DNA from: an uncultured Spirochaetales bacterium
GTDB lineage: Bacteria > Spirochaetota > Spirochaetia > Sphaerochaetales > Sphaerochaetaceae
Direction of reading: 5' to 3'
DNA length: 55,565 nt
NCBI GenBank assembly: GCA_949293595.1
Contig: CASFDW010000010.1
Location: 1 to 55,565, forward strand
Shown: piece after piece, positions 41,521 to 51,693 of the stretch
How the letters are laid out: each line of letters opens with the position of its first letter
Numbering within the stretch: position 1 is the stretch's first letter
The notes under the pieces: model-generated
Told to the model about the DNA's origin: nothing
The model's input: the letters and a program-made list of their open reading frames with translations, nothing else
Databases searched by the model: none
Made by a program: the position numbers and the translations under genes

Positions 41521-41970
41521 ATGAGAAATTCATCCGATGATGCCTATGAGAAAGCTTTGGCCCTTCTGGTTGCCAGGGAGCATACCAGAAGCGAGCTTGA
41601 AATGAAACTGAGGCGCAAGGGCTTCGAGGACGATGATGTCCGGTCCGCACTCGACAGGCTTGAGAGGGAGGGCAGTCTCGACGAGAAGCGCTTCGCCGAG
41701 GTCTTCATCCGTTCACGGCTGAGGAAGAACCCGGAGGGAATGTTCCTTCTGGCCAGGAGACTCGACATGCGGGGCTGCCGCAAAAGCGCATACCAGGGGG
41801 TTCTGGACATGGTTTTCGAAAGCGGGGAGTATCTGCCGTACCTGGAGGCGGCGCTTGAGAAGAGCCTGAGGATCAAAGGACGTGAAAAAACCCTTTCGGC
41901 ATTCGTCCAAAAGGGTTTCAAGGCATCGTTGGTTGAAAACATCCTTGATGGTACGGTCAATCAAGATTGA
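41521..41970 (+). CDS. recX: Regulatory protein RecX
   Basis: RecX (149 residues) binds RecA filaments and limits recombination. The tandem three-helix repeats are visible: ALALLVAREHTRSELEMKLRRKGF, then ALDRLEREGSLDEKRFAEVFIRSRLR, and a third repeat near ALEKSLRIKGREKTLSAFVQKGF. The frame extends 46 codons upstream through the terminator, but the -10 six bases before 41521 and the start of the first repeat favour this ATG. recA is not adjacent. The end overlaps the convergent adenine deaminase gene by 14 bp. Confidence 0.9.
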   Translation: MRNSSDDAYEKALALLVAREHTRSELEMKLRRKGFEDDDVRSALDRLEREGSLDEKRFAEVFIRSRLRKNPEGMFLLARRLDMRGCRKSAYQGVLDMVFESGEYLPYLEAALEKSLRIKGREKTLSAFVQKGFKASLVENILDGTVNQD

Positions 41971-43693
41971 TGTCGACGAAATCGAATTTCGTCACATCGA
42001 ACAGGCCGATGTCCGTGAGCTTGTATTCCGGTATCACCGGCAGTGCCATGAAGCACAGTGTCATGAACGGATCGACGTTGTTTGACACCTTGAGCTTTTC
42101 GTAGGCTGTTTCATGCATCCTCTCAAGCGTCCGGCACACCTCCATGGCTCCGTCACCTGTCATCAGCCCTGCTACCTCGAGCCTGTGGTTGTCCAAAACC
42201 TTGCCGTCCATCACCATGGTGATGCCGCCGCCAAGGCCGATGAGGTTTTCGACTGCCGCAGCCATGTCGTCGTCGTTGTCGCCTATGACGATGATGTTGT
42301 GCGAGTCGTGTGCTATCGAGGTGGCCACCGCGCCGTGCTCCATCCCGTATCCGCGTATCAGTGCCACTGCGACGTTCCCGAGTCCGTTGTGTCTTTCCAC
42401 CACCGCAAGCTTCAGGATGTCCTGATCCTTGTCGTGGACCCATGCTCCTTCCGCATCCCTTTTGACATGTGCCTCACCGGCCTTGGTGACGACCTGTCCC
42501 GGTATGATGTCGATTATCCTGACGTGGTCGCTTTTGAGCCTGAGCTTCAGCCTCTCCTTTGAGAAATCCTTGACGCACATCCTTCCCTCGACACCTTCTG
42601 CAGCCACAGGAACTGACGGTGAGAGTATGTTCCCGCCCTCCGCCACGAGCCTGCCTCCTATAAATACCTTTTCCGCCTTTATGTGCGTGAGTCCGCCGGT
42701 AAGGAAGAAATCGGCCCTCTTGCCTGGTGCTATGGCGCCCCTGTCCGCAAGGCCGTAGCACTCGGCCGCGTTCAGACTTGCCATCGTGATTGCCCTCACG
42801 GGATCCAGCCCGGCACCGATGGCGAGATTGACGCCGTGGTTGAGATGTCCGTGCTTGACTATCGTCTCGGGCTGGCGGTCGTCCGTGCAGAAGAGGACGC
42901 GCTTGTAATTGCCGTCGTCCACGCCTTTCACAAGGTCGAGCACGTTCTTGCATGCGGTGCCCTGCCGGAGCATGACGTACATTCCTCTTCTCGTGCGTTC
43001 CCTGAGCTCGTCGGCATCAGCGCATTCGTGGTCCGTCGATATCCCCACGCCGATGTATCCGTCGAGATCGCTTGCCGTGACGCCGGGTGCATGCCCGTCG
43101 ATGTTCTTTTTCCTCTTGTATGCGGTCTCAAGCTTGTCCATCACCATGCTGTCGGCATTGACCACACCGGGGTAGTTCATCATCTCCCCGAGCCCAAGCA
43201 CCGAATCATCCCCGATGAATTTCTCGATTTCCTTTGCATCGAGTATGCAGCCCGCATGCTCGAAGGGCGTGGCCGGGACGCAGGACGGGTACATGTAGAA
43301 TATTGACAGCGTAGCATTCCTGCCGCTTTTCAGCATGTATTCCATTGCAGCGTTCCCGCATACGTTACAGATCTCATGCGGGTCGGCGATTACGCTTGTG
43401 GTGCCGTACGGGACCACGAGGTCCGAGAACGCAGTGGGTGTCAGATGCGATGATTCGATGTGGCAGTGCCCGTCTATGAATCCCGGGACGAGATACGCGC
43501 CATGCGCGTCGAATTCCTTTTCCGCCTTCCTTCCACCGCCGATGCCGACGACGAGGCCGTTGTCGATGAACAGATCCCCCTGCTGGATTTCCTGGGTGTA
43601 TACGTTGACAATCTTTGTGTTTCTGATGACGAGGTCGCACGGTTTCCTTCCCGTGGCCGCGTCCAGGAGCCTGACGGCTTTTTCTTTTGTCAT
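41957..43693 (-). CDS. ade: Adenine deaminase (AdeC type)
   Basis: Ade (578 residues) converts adenine to hypoxanthine plus ammonia for purine salvage. It is an amidohydrolase-fold enzyme: LVPGFIDGHCHIESSHLTP holds the metal-binding His-x-His, followed by VPYGTTSVIADPHEICNVCG, GEMMNYPGVVN and STDHECADADELRERTRRG. The C-terminal AdeC-specific domain includes AHDSHNIIVIGDNDDDMAAAV. The start at 43693 has AGGAGG five bases upstream; the longer frame to 43738 lacks one. It is divergent from a purine permease, a natural uptake-and-use pair. Confidence 0.95.
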   Translation of the reverse strand: MTKEKAVRLLDAATGRKPCDLVIRNTKIVNVYTQEIQQGDLFIDNGLVVGIGGGRKAEKEFDAHGAYLVPGFIDGHCHIESSHLTPTAFSDLVVPYGTTSVIADPHEICNVCGNAAMEYMLKSGRNATLSIFYMYPSCVPATPFEHAGCILDAKEIEKFIGDDSVLGLGEMMNYPGVVNADSMVMDKLETAYKRKKNIDGHAPGVTASDLDGYIGVGISTDHECADADELRERTRRGMYVMLRQGTACKNVLDLVKGVDDGNYKRVLFCTDDRQPETIVKHGHLNHGVNLAIGAGLDPVRAITMASLNAAECYGLADRGAIAPGKRADFFLTGGLTHIKAEKVFIGGRLVAEGGNILSPSVPVAAEGVEGRMCVKDFSKERLKLRLKSDHVRIIDIIPGQVVTKAGEAHVKRDAEGAWVHDKDQDILKLAVVERHNGLGNVAVALIRGYGMEHGAVATSIAHDSHNIIVIGDNDDDMAAAVENLIGLGGGITMVMDGKVLDNHRLEVAGLMTGDGAMEVCRTLERMHETAYEKLKVSNNVDPFMTLCFMALPVIPEYKLTDIGLFDVTKFDFVDINLD

Positions 43694-43709
43694 ATCCGCC
43701 TCCTTCAAT

Positions 43710-43738
43710 AGTATAAAGCCGATTTGTTCCATTCTCAA
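43710..43738 (-). promoter_or_regulatory. ade promoter
   Basis: On the minus strand: TTGAGA (43738-43733), 17-bp spacer, TATACT (43715-43710). Predicted start about 10 bases before the ATG, with AGGAGG in the short leader, so it is intermediate between leaderless and normal. Confidence 0.6.
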
Positions 43739-43824
43739 AATATAGTTTTTTATTTAAAAGCGATGTGTCAAAAATGGTTTTAATACAGTTTTCAATATTT
43801 ATTTGGTCTGAAAATTGAAATTAT

Positions 43825-43854
43825 TTGCGTATTTTGGGACTATCGGGTTAGAAT
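43825..43854 (+). promoter_or_regulatory. Purine permease promoter
   Basis: TTGCGT (43825-43830), 18-bp spacer, TAGAAT (43849-43854), then a leader of about 26 bases with AGGAG before the ATG at 43887. I found no purine riboswitch core in the 193-base gap. Confidence 0.5.
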
Positions 43855-43886
43855 TAAACCATAAAACAAACAAAAGGAGTCGATAG

Positions 43887-45191
43887 ATGGAAAAGTTATT
43901 CAAACTAAAGGATCATGGAACGACCGTCCGCACGGAAATCGTTGCAGGCGTGACGACGTTCCTGGCCATGGCCTACATCCTGGCAGTCAATCCGAGCATA
44001 CTTTCCGCCTCCGGAATGGATGCCGGCGCCGTGTTCACCGCAACGGCGCTTTCCAGCGCGGTGGCCACCCTCGTGATGGCTTTTTTGGCCAACCTGCCGT
44101 TTGCTCTCGCCCCCGGAATGGGCTTGAACGCATTCCTTGCGTTCACCGTCTGTGGTTCGATGGGCTATTCCTGGCAGTTTGCTCTCACCGCTGTCCTTGT
44201 GGAGGGGTTGATCTTCATCATCCTGACCATCTTCAATGTCCGTGAGGCGATCGTCAACTGCATCCCGAAGAACATCAAGAACGCGATCAGCGTAGGTATC
44301 GGGTTGTTCATCGCCTTCATCGGGCTTCAGAACGCGAAGATCATAGTCGCCGATGCCTCCACTCTCGTCGTCATCAACGATTTCATGAACTTCTCCGATC
44401 CGAATTCCGTATCGGCCCTCCTGGCAATAATCGGCCTTCTGATCACGGGTATACTCCTTGTCTACAAGGTCAAGGGTGCCCTGCTCATCGGTATCGCGGT
44501 GACAGCCATCATCGGCATTCCGATGGGAGTGACAGCGGCTCCGTCCGGTTCATATCTTCCGCCATCGCTCGCCCCGACCTTCGCACAGTTCGATTTCTCG
44601 CAGGTGTTCAGCATCGATTTCCTCATCGTCATGTTCACCTTCCTGTTCGTCGACATGTTCGATACCGTCGGAACGCTCATCGGCTGCGCCACGAAGGCGA
44701 ACATGATCCAGGAGGACGGATCCGTTCCCAACTGTAAGGAAGCCCTTTTCGCCGATGCTGTCGGAACAACGGTGGGCGCGATCCTTGGAACAAGCACGGT
44801 CACGACGTTCGTGGAATCCTCCGCAGGCGTCATGGAAGGCGGAAGGACAGGTCTTACGGCACTCGTTGTCGCAGTCCTCTTCATAGTCGCCCTCTTCCTC
44901 TCCCCGCTGTTCCTCGCAATCCCGAGCGCTGCCACGGCCCCGGCCCTCATCCTCGTGGGATTCTTCATGATGACACCTGTCAGGGAGATAGATTTCGAAG
45001 AACCGTCCGAAGGCATACCGGCATTCCTCACCGTGCTCTTCATGATCTGTGCATACTCGATCAGCGAAGGCATCATGTTCGGAATGCTTTCATATGTCCT
45101 TCTCAAGATTTTCAAGAAAGAGATCAAATCGCTTCCGATTCCGACGATCATCGTCGCGGTCGTGTTCCTCATCAAGCTCATCATCGGCTGA
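43887..45191 (+). CDS. NCS2-family purine permease (AzgA/PbuG-like)
   Basis: The 434-residue membrane protein belongs to the AzgA-like branch of NCS2 transporters, importing hypoxanthine, guanine or adenine by proton symport. Signatures: RTEIVAGVTTFLAMAYILAVNP at residues 16-37 with the typical helix break, the NLPFALAPGMGLNAFLAFTV motif, and FVDMFDTVGTLIGCATKANM in the middle. About 12-14 helices are expected. Base preference cannot be read from sequence; the divergent adenine deaminase argues for adenine. AGGAG lies about seven bases before the ATG. A hairpin terminator follows. Confidence 0.9.
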   Translation: MEKLFKLKDHGTTVRTEIVAGVTTFLAMAYILAVNPSILSASGMDAGAVFTATALSSAVATLVMAFLANLPFALAPGMGLNAFLAFTVCGSMGYSWQFALTAVLVEGLIFIILTIFNVREAIVNCIPKNIKNAISVGIGLFIAFIGLQNAKIIVADASTLVVINDFMNFSDPNSVSALLAIIGLLITGILLVYKVKGALLIGIAVTAIIGIPMGVTAAPSGSYLPPSLAPTFAQFDFSQVFSIDFLIVMFTFLFVDMFDTVGTLIGCATKANMIQEDGSVPNCKEALFADAVGTTVGAILGTSTVTTFVESSAGVMEGGRTGLTALVVAVLFIVALFLSPLFLAIPSAATAPALILVGFFMMTPVREIDFEEPSEGIPAFLTVLFMICAYSISEGIMFGMLSYVLLKIFKKEIKSLPIPTIIVAVVFLIKLIIG

Positions 45192-45217
45192 TGGGACATT
45201 TGAAGATCATCTTGGTG

Positions 45218-45240
45218 CCCGGACATGTTCCGGGCATTTT
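45218..45240 (+). terminator. Likely terminator of the purine permease gene
   Basis: GCCCGGA (45218-45224) pairs with TCCGGGC (45230-45236), loop CATGT, then ATTTT. The T-run is short. Confidence 0.65.
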
Positions 45241-45290
45241 CATTGGACCGGACGGGCTGCAGGTATTATTTTTATCGTGAGGAGGAAAAT

Positions 45291-46118
45291 ATGGATATCC
45301 TGGTCTCTTTGGATGAAAACTACGTCAGGCAGCTATGCGTGCTGCTCACTTCCATCCATGTATCCAATCCGGGTGTCGGAGCCGGCATTTATCTGATGCA
45401 CAGGGGGATTTCTGAAAAGAAGCTCCTCCGGCTTTCATCTTGTCTCGAAGCCGTCGGGTTCAGACTGTTTCCGGTTGCCGTCGACGAAAGGATGTTCATG
45501 AACGCCCCGTCTACAAAGCAATATCCGCAGGAGATGTATTACCGGCTTCTTGCCTCGTCCATGCTTCCCGGAAATCTGGACAGGATACTATATCTGGATC
45601 CGGACACCCTCGTGGTCAACAGCCTGGAGAAGCTCTGGAAGACCGACATCGGCGGCTTCCTTTTCGCGGCTGCCGCCCATACGGGCAAAACGGAGCTGGC
45701 CAACAACATAAACAGGTTGCGCCTGAAGACCGAGAACGACTATTTCAATTCCGGTGTCCTTCTGATAAATCTCGAAAGATGCAGGAAGGAGGTCAGGGCG
45801 GAGGACATATTCAAATATGTCGAAGAGCATTCCTCATCCCTCCTTCTTCCCGACCAGGACATATTGAACGCGCTTTATTGGGACAGGATAAGGAAGCTTG
45901 ACGATTCGATATGGAATTACGATGCCCGCAATTACAGCAACTACCTCCTGCGCAGTTTCGGAAAGGCCGATACCGCCTGGGTCATGGAGAATACGGCAAT
46001 CTTCCATTTCTGCGGCAAGGCAAAGCCCTGGAAGAAGAGGTACAACTACCGGTTCGGCGTGCTTTACAGACATTACATGCAACTTTCCAGAGCTTATTTC
46101 CCAGGATTGTCGTTCTGA
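45291..46118 (+). CDS. GT8-family glycosyltransferase
   Basis: The 275-residue protein is a retaining GT8 glycosyltransferase with a GT-A fold. The DXD metal site is YLDPDTLVVN (D103, D105), an NSGVLLINLERCR motif follows, and the C-terminal HFCGKAKPW provides the conserved His-x-x-Gly-x-x-Lys-Pro-Trp. Family members transfer Gal or Glc to LPS core or protein-linked glycans; the acceptor is unknown. An AGGAGG site about five bases before the ATG at 45291 fixes the start; the frame is open 22 codons further up. It lies between the purine permease and eno, with no glycan genes nearby. Confidence 0.88.
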   Translation: MDILVSLDENYVRQLCVLLTSIHVSNPGVGAGIYLMHRGISEKKLLRLSSCLEAVGFRLFPVAVDERMFMNAPSTKQYPQEMYYRLLASSMLPGNLDRILYLDPDTLVVNSLEKLWKTDIGGFLFAAAAHTGKTELANNINRLRLKTENDYFNSGVLLINLERCRKEVRAEDIFKYVEEHSSSLLLPDQDILNALYWDRIRKLDDSIWNYDARNYSNYLLRSFGKADTAWVMENTAIFHFCGKAKPWKKRYNYRFGVLYRHYMQLSRAYFPGLSF

Positions 46119-46187
46119 GTCCCGGTTCCCGTCGGCAGGTGAAATGTTTGACTAAAAAAACATTCGATATTATCCTTAATCATATAG

Positions 46188-47495
<1,308 letters not shown>

Positions 47496-47516
47496 CCGTA
47501 TTTTTGAGCAATTTTT

Positions 47517-47549
47517 GGTCATCCTTTGTATGGGATGACCATTTTTTTT
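47517..47549 (+). terminator. eno terminator
   Basis: GGTCATCC (47517-47524), eight-base loop, GGATGACC (47533-47540), then A and eight T residues (47542-47549). Confidence 0.9.
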
Positions 47550-47846
47550 GCCATTTTAAAATAAATTTTACAAATTTTTTAAATCTGTAATTATCGAACA
47601 GTTTAACTGTTATTTTGTTCGCTAATATGAAGTTTTTATACTTTTAGTACAGATTATAAACTATTAGCTATATTTGATGAATCCAGAATATTTAAATTTA
47701 TATCACTTTTAAATAATTTCATATGTGTAGCTTATGTGTTTTTAACTTGACAGTTGGGTGAAGTGGCTACTAAAATAAGCTCTAGTATTACGGAAAAAGG
47801 GGTTATGCGTACCCTGTGGTGCGTCCCCGAATTATTTGGAGGAAGT
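47550..47846 (+). promoter_or_regulatory. AT-rich upstream region and promoter of the first porin-like gene
   Basis: No gene is visible in this AT-rich gap. A promoter stands at 47747-47776: consensus TTGACA (47747-47752), 18-bp spacer, TAAAAT (47771-47776), giving a leader of about 64 bases with GGAGG before the ATG. The bases before 47740 are A/T tracts typical of an UP element or curved DNA; I see nothing else. Confidence 0.55.
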
Positions 47847-49295
47847 ATGAGAAAAATTCTTTCAGTCCTTTTGGTGGCTATCCTTGCTGCTAGTACAGCA
47901 TTTGCAACGTTCAGCGGTGAAGCCAGCATCGGATTTGGCGGAAATCTTGACAATGGTAATTTTGGCTTCATTGACAAGGCGGCAAAGGTTAAATTTGATG
48001 TCGACCTTGCAACTGCCGATGCGGAAGCAATTGCCAACGGTGATGTTTATGCATCCATCAAGGCGACTCTTGGTGTAAAGGTTCTCACAGGAGAGAAGAA
48101 ATATGGCGCCGGAGATCCGTATGACGATAAGATGGAATTTGGTATTATTGCAGACATCACGGAAGCCAAGGTTGCCGGAGCCGATTGGTATGTAAGCATT
48201 CTCGGCATGCCTGGAGGCCCCGATTATGCAAAATCAGCCATAGATACCTACACTGTTGAGGATAACTGGGACAAGTGGGGACTTCCAAGGGAAGACTATG
48301 ACAAGAATGCCACCTATTCCGCATCCTACAGCAAGACAAACGGTGTTGAGGTCGGTGTTTATGACTACAAGTTGGGTTTCGGGCTTCTTGGAGACTACAG
48401 CAAGGCTGATACATGGAAGCTGAAGGACAACCTCAACTTCACACTTTATGCGGAAACTCCCGAATATGATTTCGATGGAGTCACTGTAAAGGCTGGTACG
48501 GTATACACATATAAGACAATCGACAAACTTAGTGGTGGCGTTCCTACTTATGTTGAAAACAAGGTTAACAGTCTTGGTGCATCTGCAAAGGTTGGCTATG
48601 TTTCCGGAGCTTTCAGCACAAGCGTTGCAACCGATATTGGATTTGATCTTACCAAGGAAAAGGCAAAGGATATTATCGGCGCCGATATCGCAGCCAATGT
48701 GACCTATGATTTCGTAACCTTTGATGCATACTATGCGACAAAGGCAAAGACAGGAGAAACTCCGAAGCACGATTATAATGATCCGGAAGCTACAACCGCT
48801 TCCTATACGGAGCATCTCCTTTCCGCTCAGGTCAAGACAGATCTCAACAGCTTCAATGTTCCTGTAGCTCTCACCGTTGCCGTGAAGGATATCATCGCGA
48901 AGCAGAACATCAGCCTCAAGGCTGAAGTCAAGCCGATTGAAGGACTAAAGGTTACTGTAAAAGGTGGATATGTCATTGACGATCAGTTTGGAAGAGTTGG
49001 TGAAGCTGTCAATACCGACAAGCATGATGTCAAAGGAAAGTGGAGCACAGGAGCTGATGTCGAATATGCATTCGATCTCCTCACCGTCAAGGGCGGTTTC
49101 AGCCTCTCCCAGAAGCTTTATAATAATTCGCCCGTACAGATTGGTGCATCCGCCTCTGTCGAGACAACCACGCTGGTTCCTGGAGCAACCCTTAAGCTTG
49201 CTTGGGCTGGAGACGACCTCACAGACAAGGTTGACGGCGATCATGACAATGGAAATCTTGGCAAGGTCACAGCCTCTTGCAAAATCACATTCTGA
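47847..49295 (+). CDS. Outer-membrane beta-barrel (porin-like) protein, paralogue A
   Basis: The 482-residue protein has a signal peptide (LSVLLVAILAASTAFA, cleaved near residue 20) and a long series of alternating strands ending in a terminal Phe (ASCKITF), the hallmark of outer-membrane barrels. It is clearly paralogous to the gene at 50338-51693: both share FATFSG at the mature start, DNGN-x-GFI, VDLATA-x-AEAIA-x-GDVYASIK and a VPGATLKLAW segment near the end. I recognise no named family beyond spirochaetal porin-like proteins. The ATG at 47847 has GGAGG five bases upstream. Base composition is more AT-rich than the core genes. Confidence 0.75.
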   Translation: MRKILSVLLVAILAASTAFATFSGEASIGFGGNLDNGNFGFIDKAAKVKFDVDLATADAEAIANGDVYASIKATLGVKVLTGEKKYGAGDPYDDKMEFGIIADITEAKVAGADWYVSILGMPGGPDYAKSAIDTYTVEDNWDKWGLPREDYDKNATYSASYSKTNGVEVGVYDYKLGFGLLGDYSKADTWKLKDNLNFTLYAETPEYDFDGVTVKAGTVYTYKTIDKLSGGVPTYVENKVNSLGASAKVGYVSGAFSTSVATDIGFDLTKEKAKDIIGADIAANVTYDFVTFDAYYATKAKTGETPKHDYNDPEATTASYTEHLLSAQVKTDLNSFNVPVALTVAVKDIIAKQNISLKAEVKPIEGLKVTVKGGYVIDDQFGRVGEAVNTDKHDVKGKWSTGADVEYAFDLLTVKGGFSLSQKLYNNSPVQIGASASVETTTLVPGATLKLAWAGDDLTDKVDGDHDNGNLGKVTASCKITF

Positions 49296-49300
49296 TCTGC

Positions 49301-49342
49301 AATTGATTCGGAAATGTATTCCCTCCCTTTCCGGGAGGGATT
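49301..49342 (+). repeat. 42-bp 3' cassette, copy 1 (plus orientation)
   Basis: Five bases after the first porin stop codon begins AATTGATTCGGAAATGTATT, followed by the terminator stem CCCTCCC/GGGAGGG. All 42 bases recur, inverted, at 50293-50334 behind the second porin gene. Confidence 0.9.
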
Positions 49343-49348
49343 ATTTTT
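49319..49348 (+). terminator. Terminator of porin-like gene A
   Basis: CCCTCCC (49321-49327), loop TTTCC, GGGAGGG (49333-49339), then ATTATTTTT. Part of the repeated cassette. Confidence 0.85.
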
Positions 49349-49376
49349 AAATCATTTCTAAATCCAATGGCTGATT

Positions 49377-50252
49377 TTACTTCTTAATCGCAACTTTGTT
49401 GCTTGAATTGTCGTATAAGAACATCAATATGGCCATTGTACATATAATAGCGTAGCCTGCAAAACTCAAGGAGTCCGGTATTTGTCCGAAAATGAACAAT
49501 CCTAACATGGCGGAGAATATTATCTGGGAATAATCGTAGACCGATATCTCCCTGCCTGGTGCATGGGCATAGGCAGCGGTTATCGCAAACTGTCCCCCGG
49601 CCGCACTCAGGCCTGCAAGCATCAGTATCAGCAGCTGCCTAGTACTCATCGGATGATAGTCAAATATGATCCACGGAAGACATACGAGACAGGAGAAAGC
49701 CGAGAAGAAAAACACTATCCTCGGTCCCTTCTCTCCTTTCTGTCCCAATTTTCTCACGCATGTATATGCGGCTCCAGCTCCAAGTCCGCCCAGAAAACCT
49801 ATTCCGGCAGCAACCAAATTTACATTTTCGAAGCTTGGTTTTATGACAAACAAGCTTCCGATGAATGCTCCGGACACACATAAGGCTTGAAACAAAGAAA
49901 TTTTTTCCTTCAAGAACAGGTAACTGAACAATATGACAAAAAACGGGCTCATCTTATTCAACATGGACGCATCGGACAGCACAAGATGGTCGACTGCGTA
50001 GAAATTGCAGATTATCCCCACGGTTCCCATGAATGAACGGATCAACAACAACTTAAGATTACCTTTTTCCCATTTGAATGAATCACCGGATCTGATTAAA
50101 ATAGCCAATGCAAATATGGCGGCAACAAGATTTCTGAACAGGCTTTTCTGTATCGATGGAATATCTCCGGACAACTTCACGAACACATTCATCAAAGCAA
50201 AACAGAAAGCGGATATTATTATGCAGACAATGCCTTTGTGCTTTTCTTTCAT
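49377..50252 (-). CDS. EamA/DMT-family transporter
   Basis: The 291-residue protein has about ten membrane helices in two EamA repeats (CFALMNVFVKLSG and GAGAAYTCVRKLG mark the repeat starts). DMT members export amino acids, metabolites or import sugars; the substrate is unknown. The gene is noticeably AT-rich compared with core genes and sits between the two porin paralogues, inside the pair of inverted 42-bp cassettes, so it may be a later arrival. The ATG follows a TTGACA-17-TAGGAA element seven bases upstream and no good ribosome site, in the leaderless style. Confidence 0.85.
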   Translation of the reverse strand: MKEKHKGIVCIIISAFCFALMNVFVKLSGDIPSIQKSLFRNLVAAIFALAILIRSGDSFKWEKGNLKLLLIRSFMGTVGIICNFYAVDHLVLSDASMLNKMSPFFVILFSYLFLKEKISLFQALCVSGAFIGSLFVIKPSFENVNLVAAGIGFLGGLGAGAAYTCVRKLGQKGEKGPRIVFFFSAFSCLVCLPWIIFDYHPMSTRQLLILMLAGLSAAGGQFAITAAYAHAPGREISVYDYSQIIFSAMLGLFIFGQIPDSLSFAGYAIICTMAILMFLYDNSSNKVAIKK

Positions 50253-50259
50253 GATGTAT

Positions 50260-50288
50260 TTCCTACATCAGCAAGGAAATAATGTCAA
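50260..50288 (-). promoter_or_regulatory. DMT transporter promoter, leaderless type
   Basis: On the minus strand: consensus TTGACA (50288-50283), 17-bp spacer, TAGGAA (50265-50260), seven bases, ATG at 50252. The -35 directly follows the T-run of the second porin terminator. The -10 is poor. Confidence 0.45.
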
Positions 50289-50289
50289 T

Positions 50290-50316
50290 AAAAATCCCTC
50301 CCGGAAAGGGAGGGAA
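50290..50316 (-). terminator. Terminator of porin-like gene B
   Basis: CCCTCCC/GGGAGGG stem (50314-50308 with 50302-50296 on the minus strand) and five T residues (50294-50290). Part of the inverted cassette copy. Confidence 0.85.
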
Positions 50317-50334
50317 TACATTTCCGAATCAATT
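50293..50334 (-). repeat. 42-bp 3' cassette, copy 2 (inverted)
   Basis: Reverse complement of 49301-49342 without a mismatch by eye. It begins three bases after the stop codon of porin-like gene B. The two copies lie 950 bp apart, flanking the DMT transporter. Confidence 0.9.
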
Positions 50335-50337
50335 AGC

Positions 50338-51693
50338 TTAGAACTCGATCTTGCAGGAAGCAACAACCTTACCATACTTTGTGGAAGCTGTGCCATTCTT
50401 AAGAAGATCCTTTGCATCGGACCATGCGAGCTTGAGGGTTGCTCCAGGAACAAGAGCCTTTGTCTCGATGGAAGCGGAAGCCTTGAGGATGAGATCGTTT
50501 TCCTTGAACTTGGTTTCTGTTCCGACACTTGCCTTTGCTGTGAATGCATCGACTTTGTATTCAGCATCGAGACCAGCGGAGAACTTGCCTTCGTTTGCAC
50601 CACTGAACACATAGCCAACGGACGGAGTAAGCTTGACATCGGAAACCTTGACTTCAGCCTTGAGTTTTGTATCCTGTGCGTTTACGAGATCCTTGGCGGT
50701 TACAGTCAACTTAACAGGAACTTCGAAACTGTTGAGGTCTGTGACAACCTGAGCAGAAAGGAGGTTTTCCACGGCTGCGCCATCAACAGTGACATCCTTT
50801 GCATAGTATGCATCGAAGGTAAGGAAGTCATATGCGACATTCGCTGCAACGTCAATACCGAACTTTTCTGCTTTGAAATCATATCCGATATCGGATGCAA
50901 CACTTGTGCTGAGAGCATCGGCAACATAGGAAACCTTTACAGATCCGCCAAGAGCATTGATTTCACCCTTTGTATATGATCCGACGTTACCATTTGCAAC
51001 GGCATATGATGCACCTGCCTGAAGCTTGAGGCCGTCAACAAGGGTATACTCTGGAGTCTTTGCATAGAAAGAAGCCGCATACTTTGCAAACGGCTCAAAT
51101 CCGTCAGCCTTATTTGCATCGGCGATGAAACCGAATCCTGCTACATAATCATATACACCCACTTCAACACCAGGAGCCTTCTCATAACCAATCTTGTATG
51201 TGGCATACTTATCATAATCAGCTTTCGGGATACCATAGTCATCAAGTTCATTCTCTACAGTCCAAGAATCGATTGCCGACTTTGCAAAATCGTTTACACC
51301 GGGTACGCCGAGAAGACTAACATACCAATTGTTTCCCGCAACCTTAGCTTCATCAATTGTTGCTTTAAGAACAAGTCCTACAGACTTTTTTGTATCGTCT
51401 GTGACAACTACGAATGAAAGTGGATCTCCAGTTCCTGTTCCGTCTGCATCATTCAACACAAATACGCTGAGAGATCCCTTGATGGATGCATATACATCGC
51501 CTTCGGCAATCGCCTCTGCGGAAGCGGTAGCAAGATCCACGTTGAACTTTACGTTCGTATCCTTGGTAATGAATCCATAGTTACCATTATCGAAGTTTGC
51601 ACCTGCACCAATCGTGGCACTTCCGCTGAATGTAGCAAATGCTGATGAAGCGACGAGAATTGCAACCAATGCGATTGCTAAAACTTTTTTCAT
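50338..51693 (-). CDS. Outer-membrane beta-barrel (porin-like) protein, paralogue B
   Basis: The 451-residue protein has a signal peptide (LAIALVAILVASSAFA) and a barrel-like strand pattern ending in Phe (ASCKIEF). It shares its opening, the VDLATA...GDVYASIK block, several internal strands (AKSAIDSWTVENELDDYG against the equivalent in paralogue A) and its last 40 residues with the gene at 47847. The two genes face each other. GAGGAAG precedes the ATG. The 559-base region upstream holds its regulatory DNA together with that of the efflux operon. A porin or adhesin role is inferred from topology. Confidence 0.75.
   Translation of the reverse strand: MKKVLAIALVAILVASSAFATFSGSATIGAGANFDNGNYGFITKDTNVKFNVDLATASAEAIAEGDVYASIKGSLSVFVLNDADGTGTGDPLSFVVVTDDTKKSVGLVLKATIDEAKVAGNNWYVSLLGVPGVNDFAKSAIDSWTVENELDDYGIPKADYDKYATYKIGYEKAPGVEVGVYDYVAGFGFIADANKADGFEPFAKYAASFYAKTPEYTLVDGLKLQAGASYAVANGNVGSYTKGEINALGGSVKVSYVADALSTSVASDIGYDFKAEKFGIDVAANVAYDFLTFDAYYAKDVTVDGAAVENLLSAQVVTDLNSFEVPVKLTVTAKDLVNAQDTKLKAEVKVSDVKLTPSVGYVFSGANEGKFSAGLDAEYKVDAFTAKASVGTETKFKENDLILKASASIETKALVPGATLKLAWSDAKDLLKNGTASTKYGKVVASCKIEF

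Noticed and set aside
43694..43886. Purine riboswitch between adenine deaminase and the purine permease
   Set aside because: Looked for the paired loops and core of the purine aptamer on both strands; not present. The permease leader is only about 26 bases.
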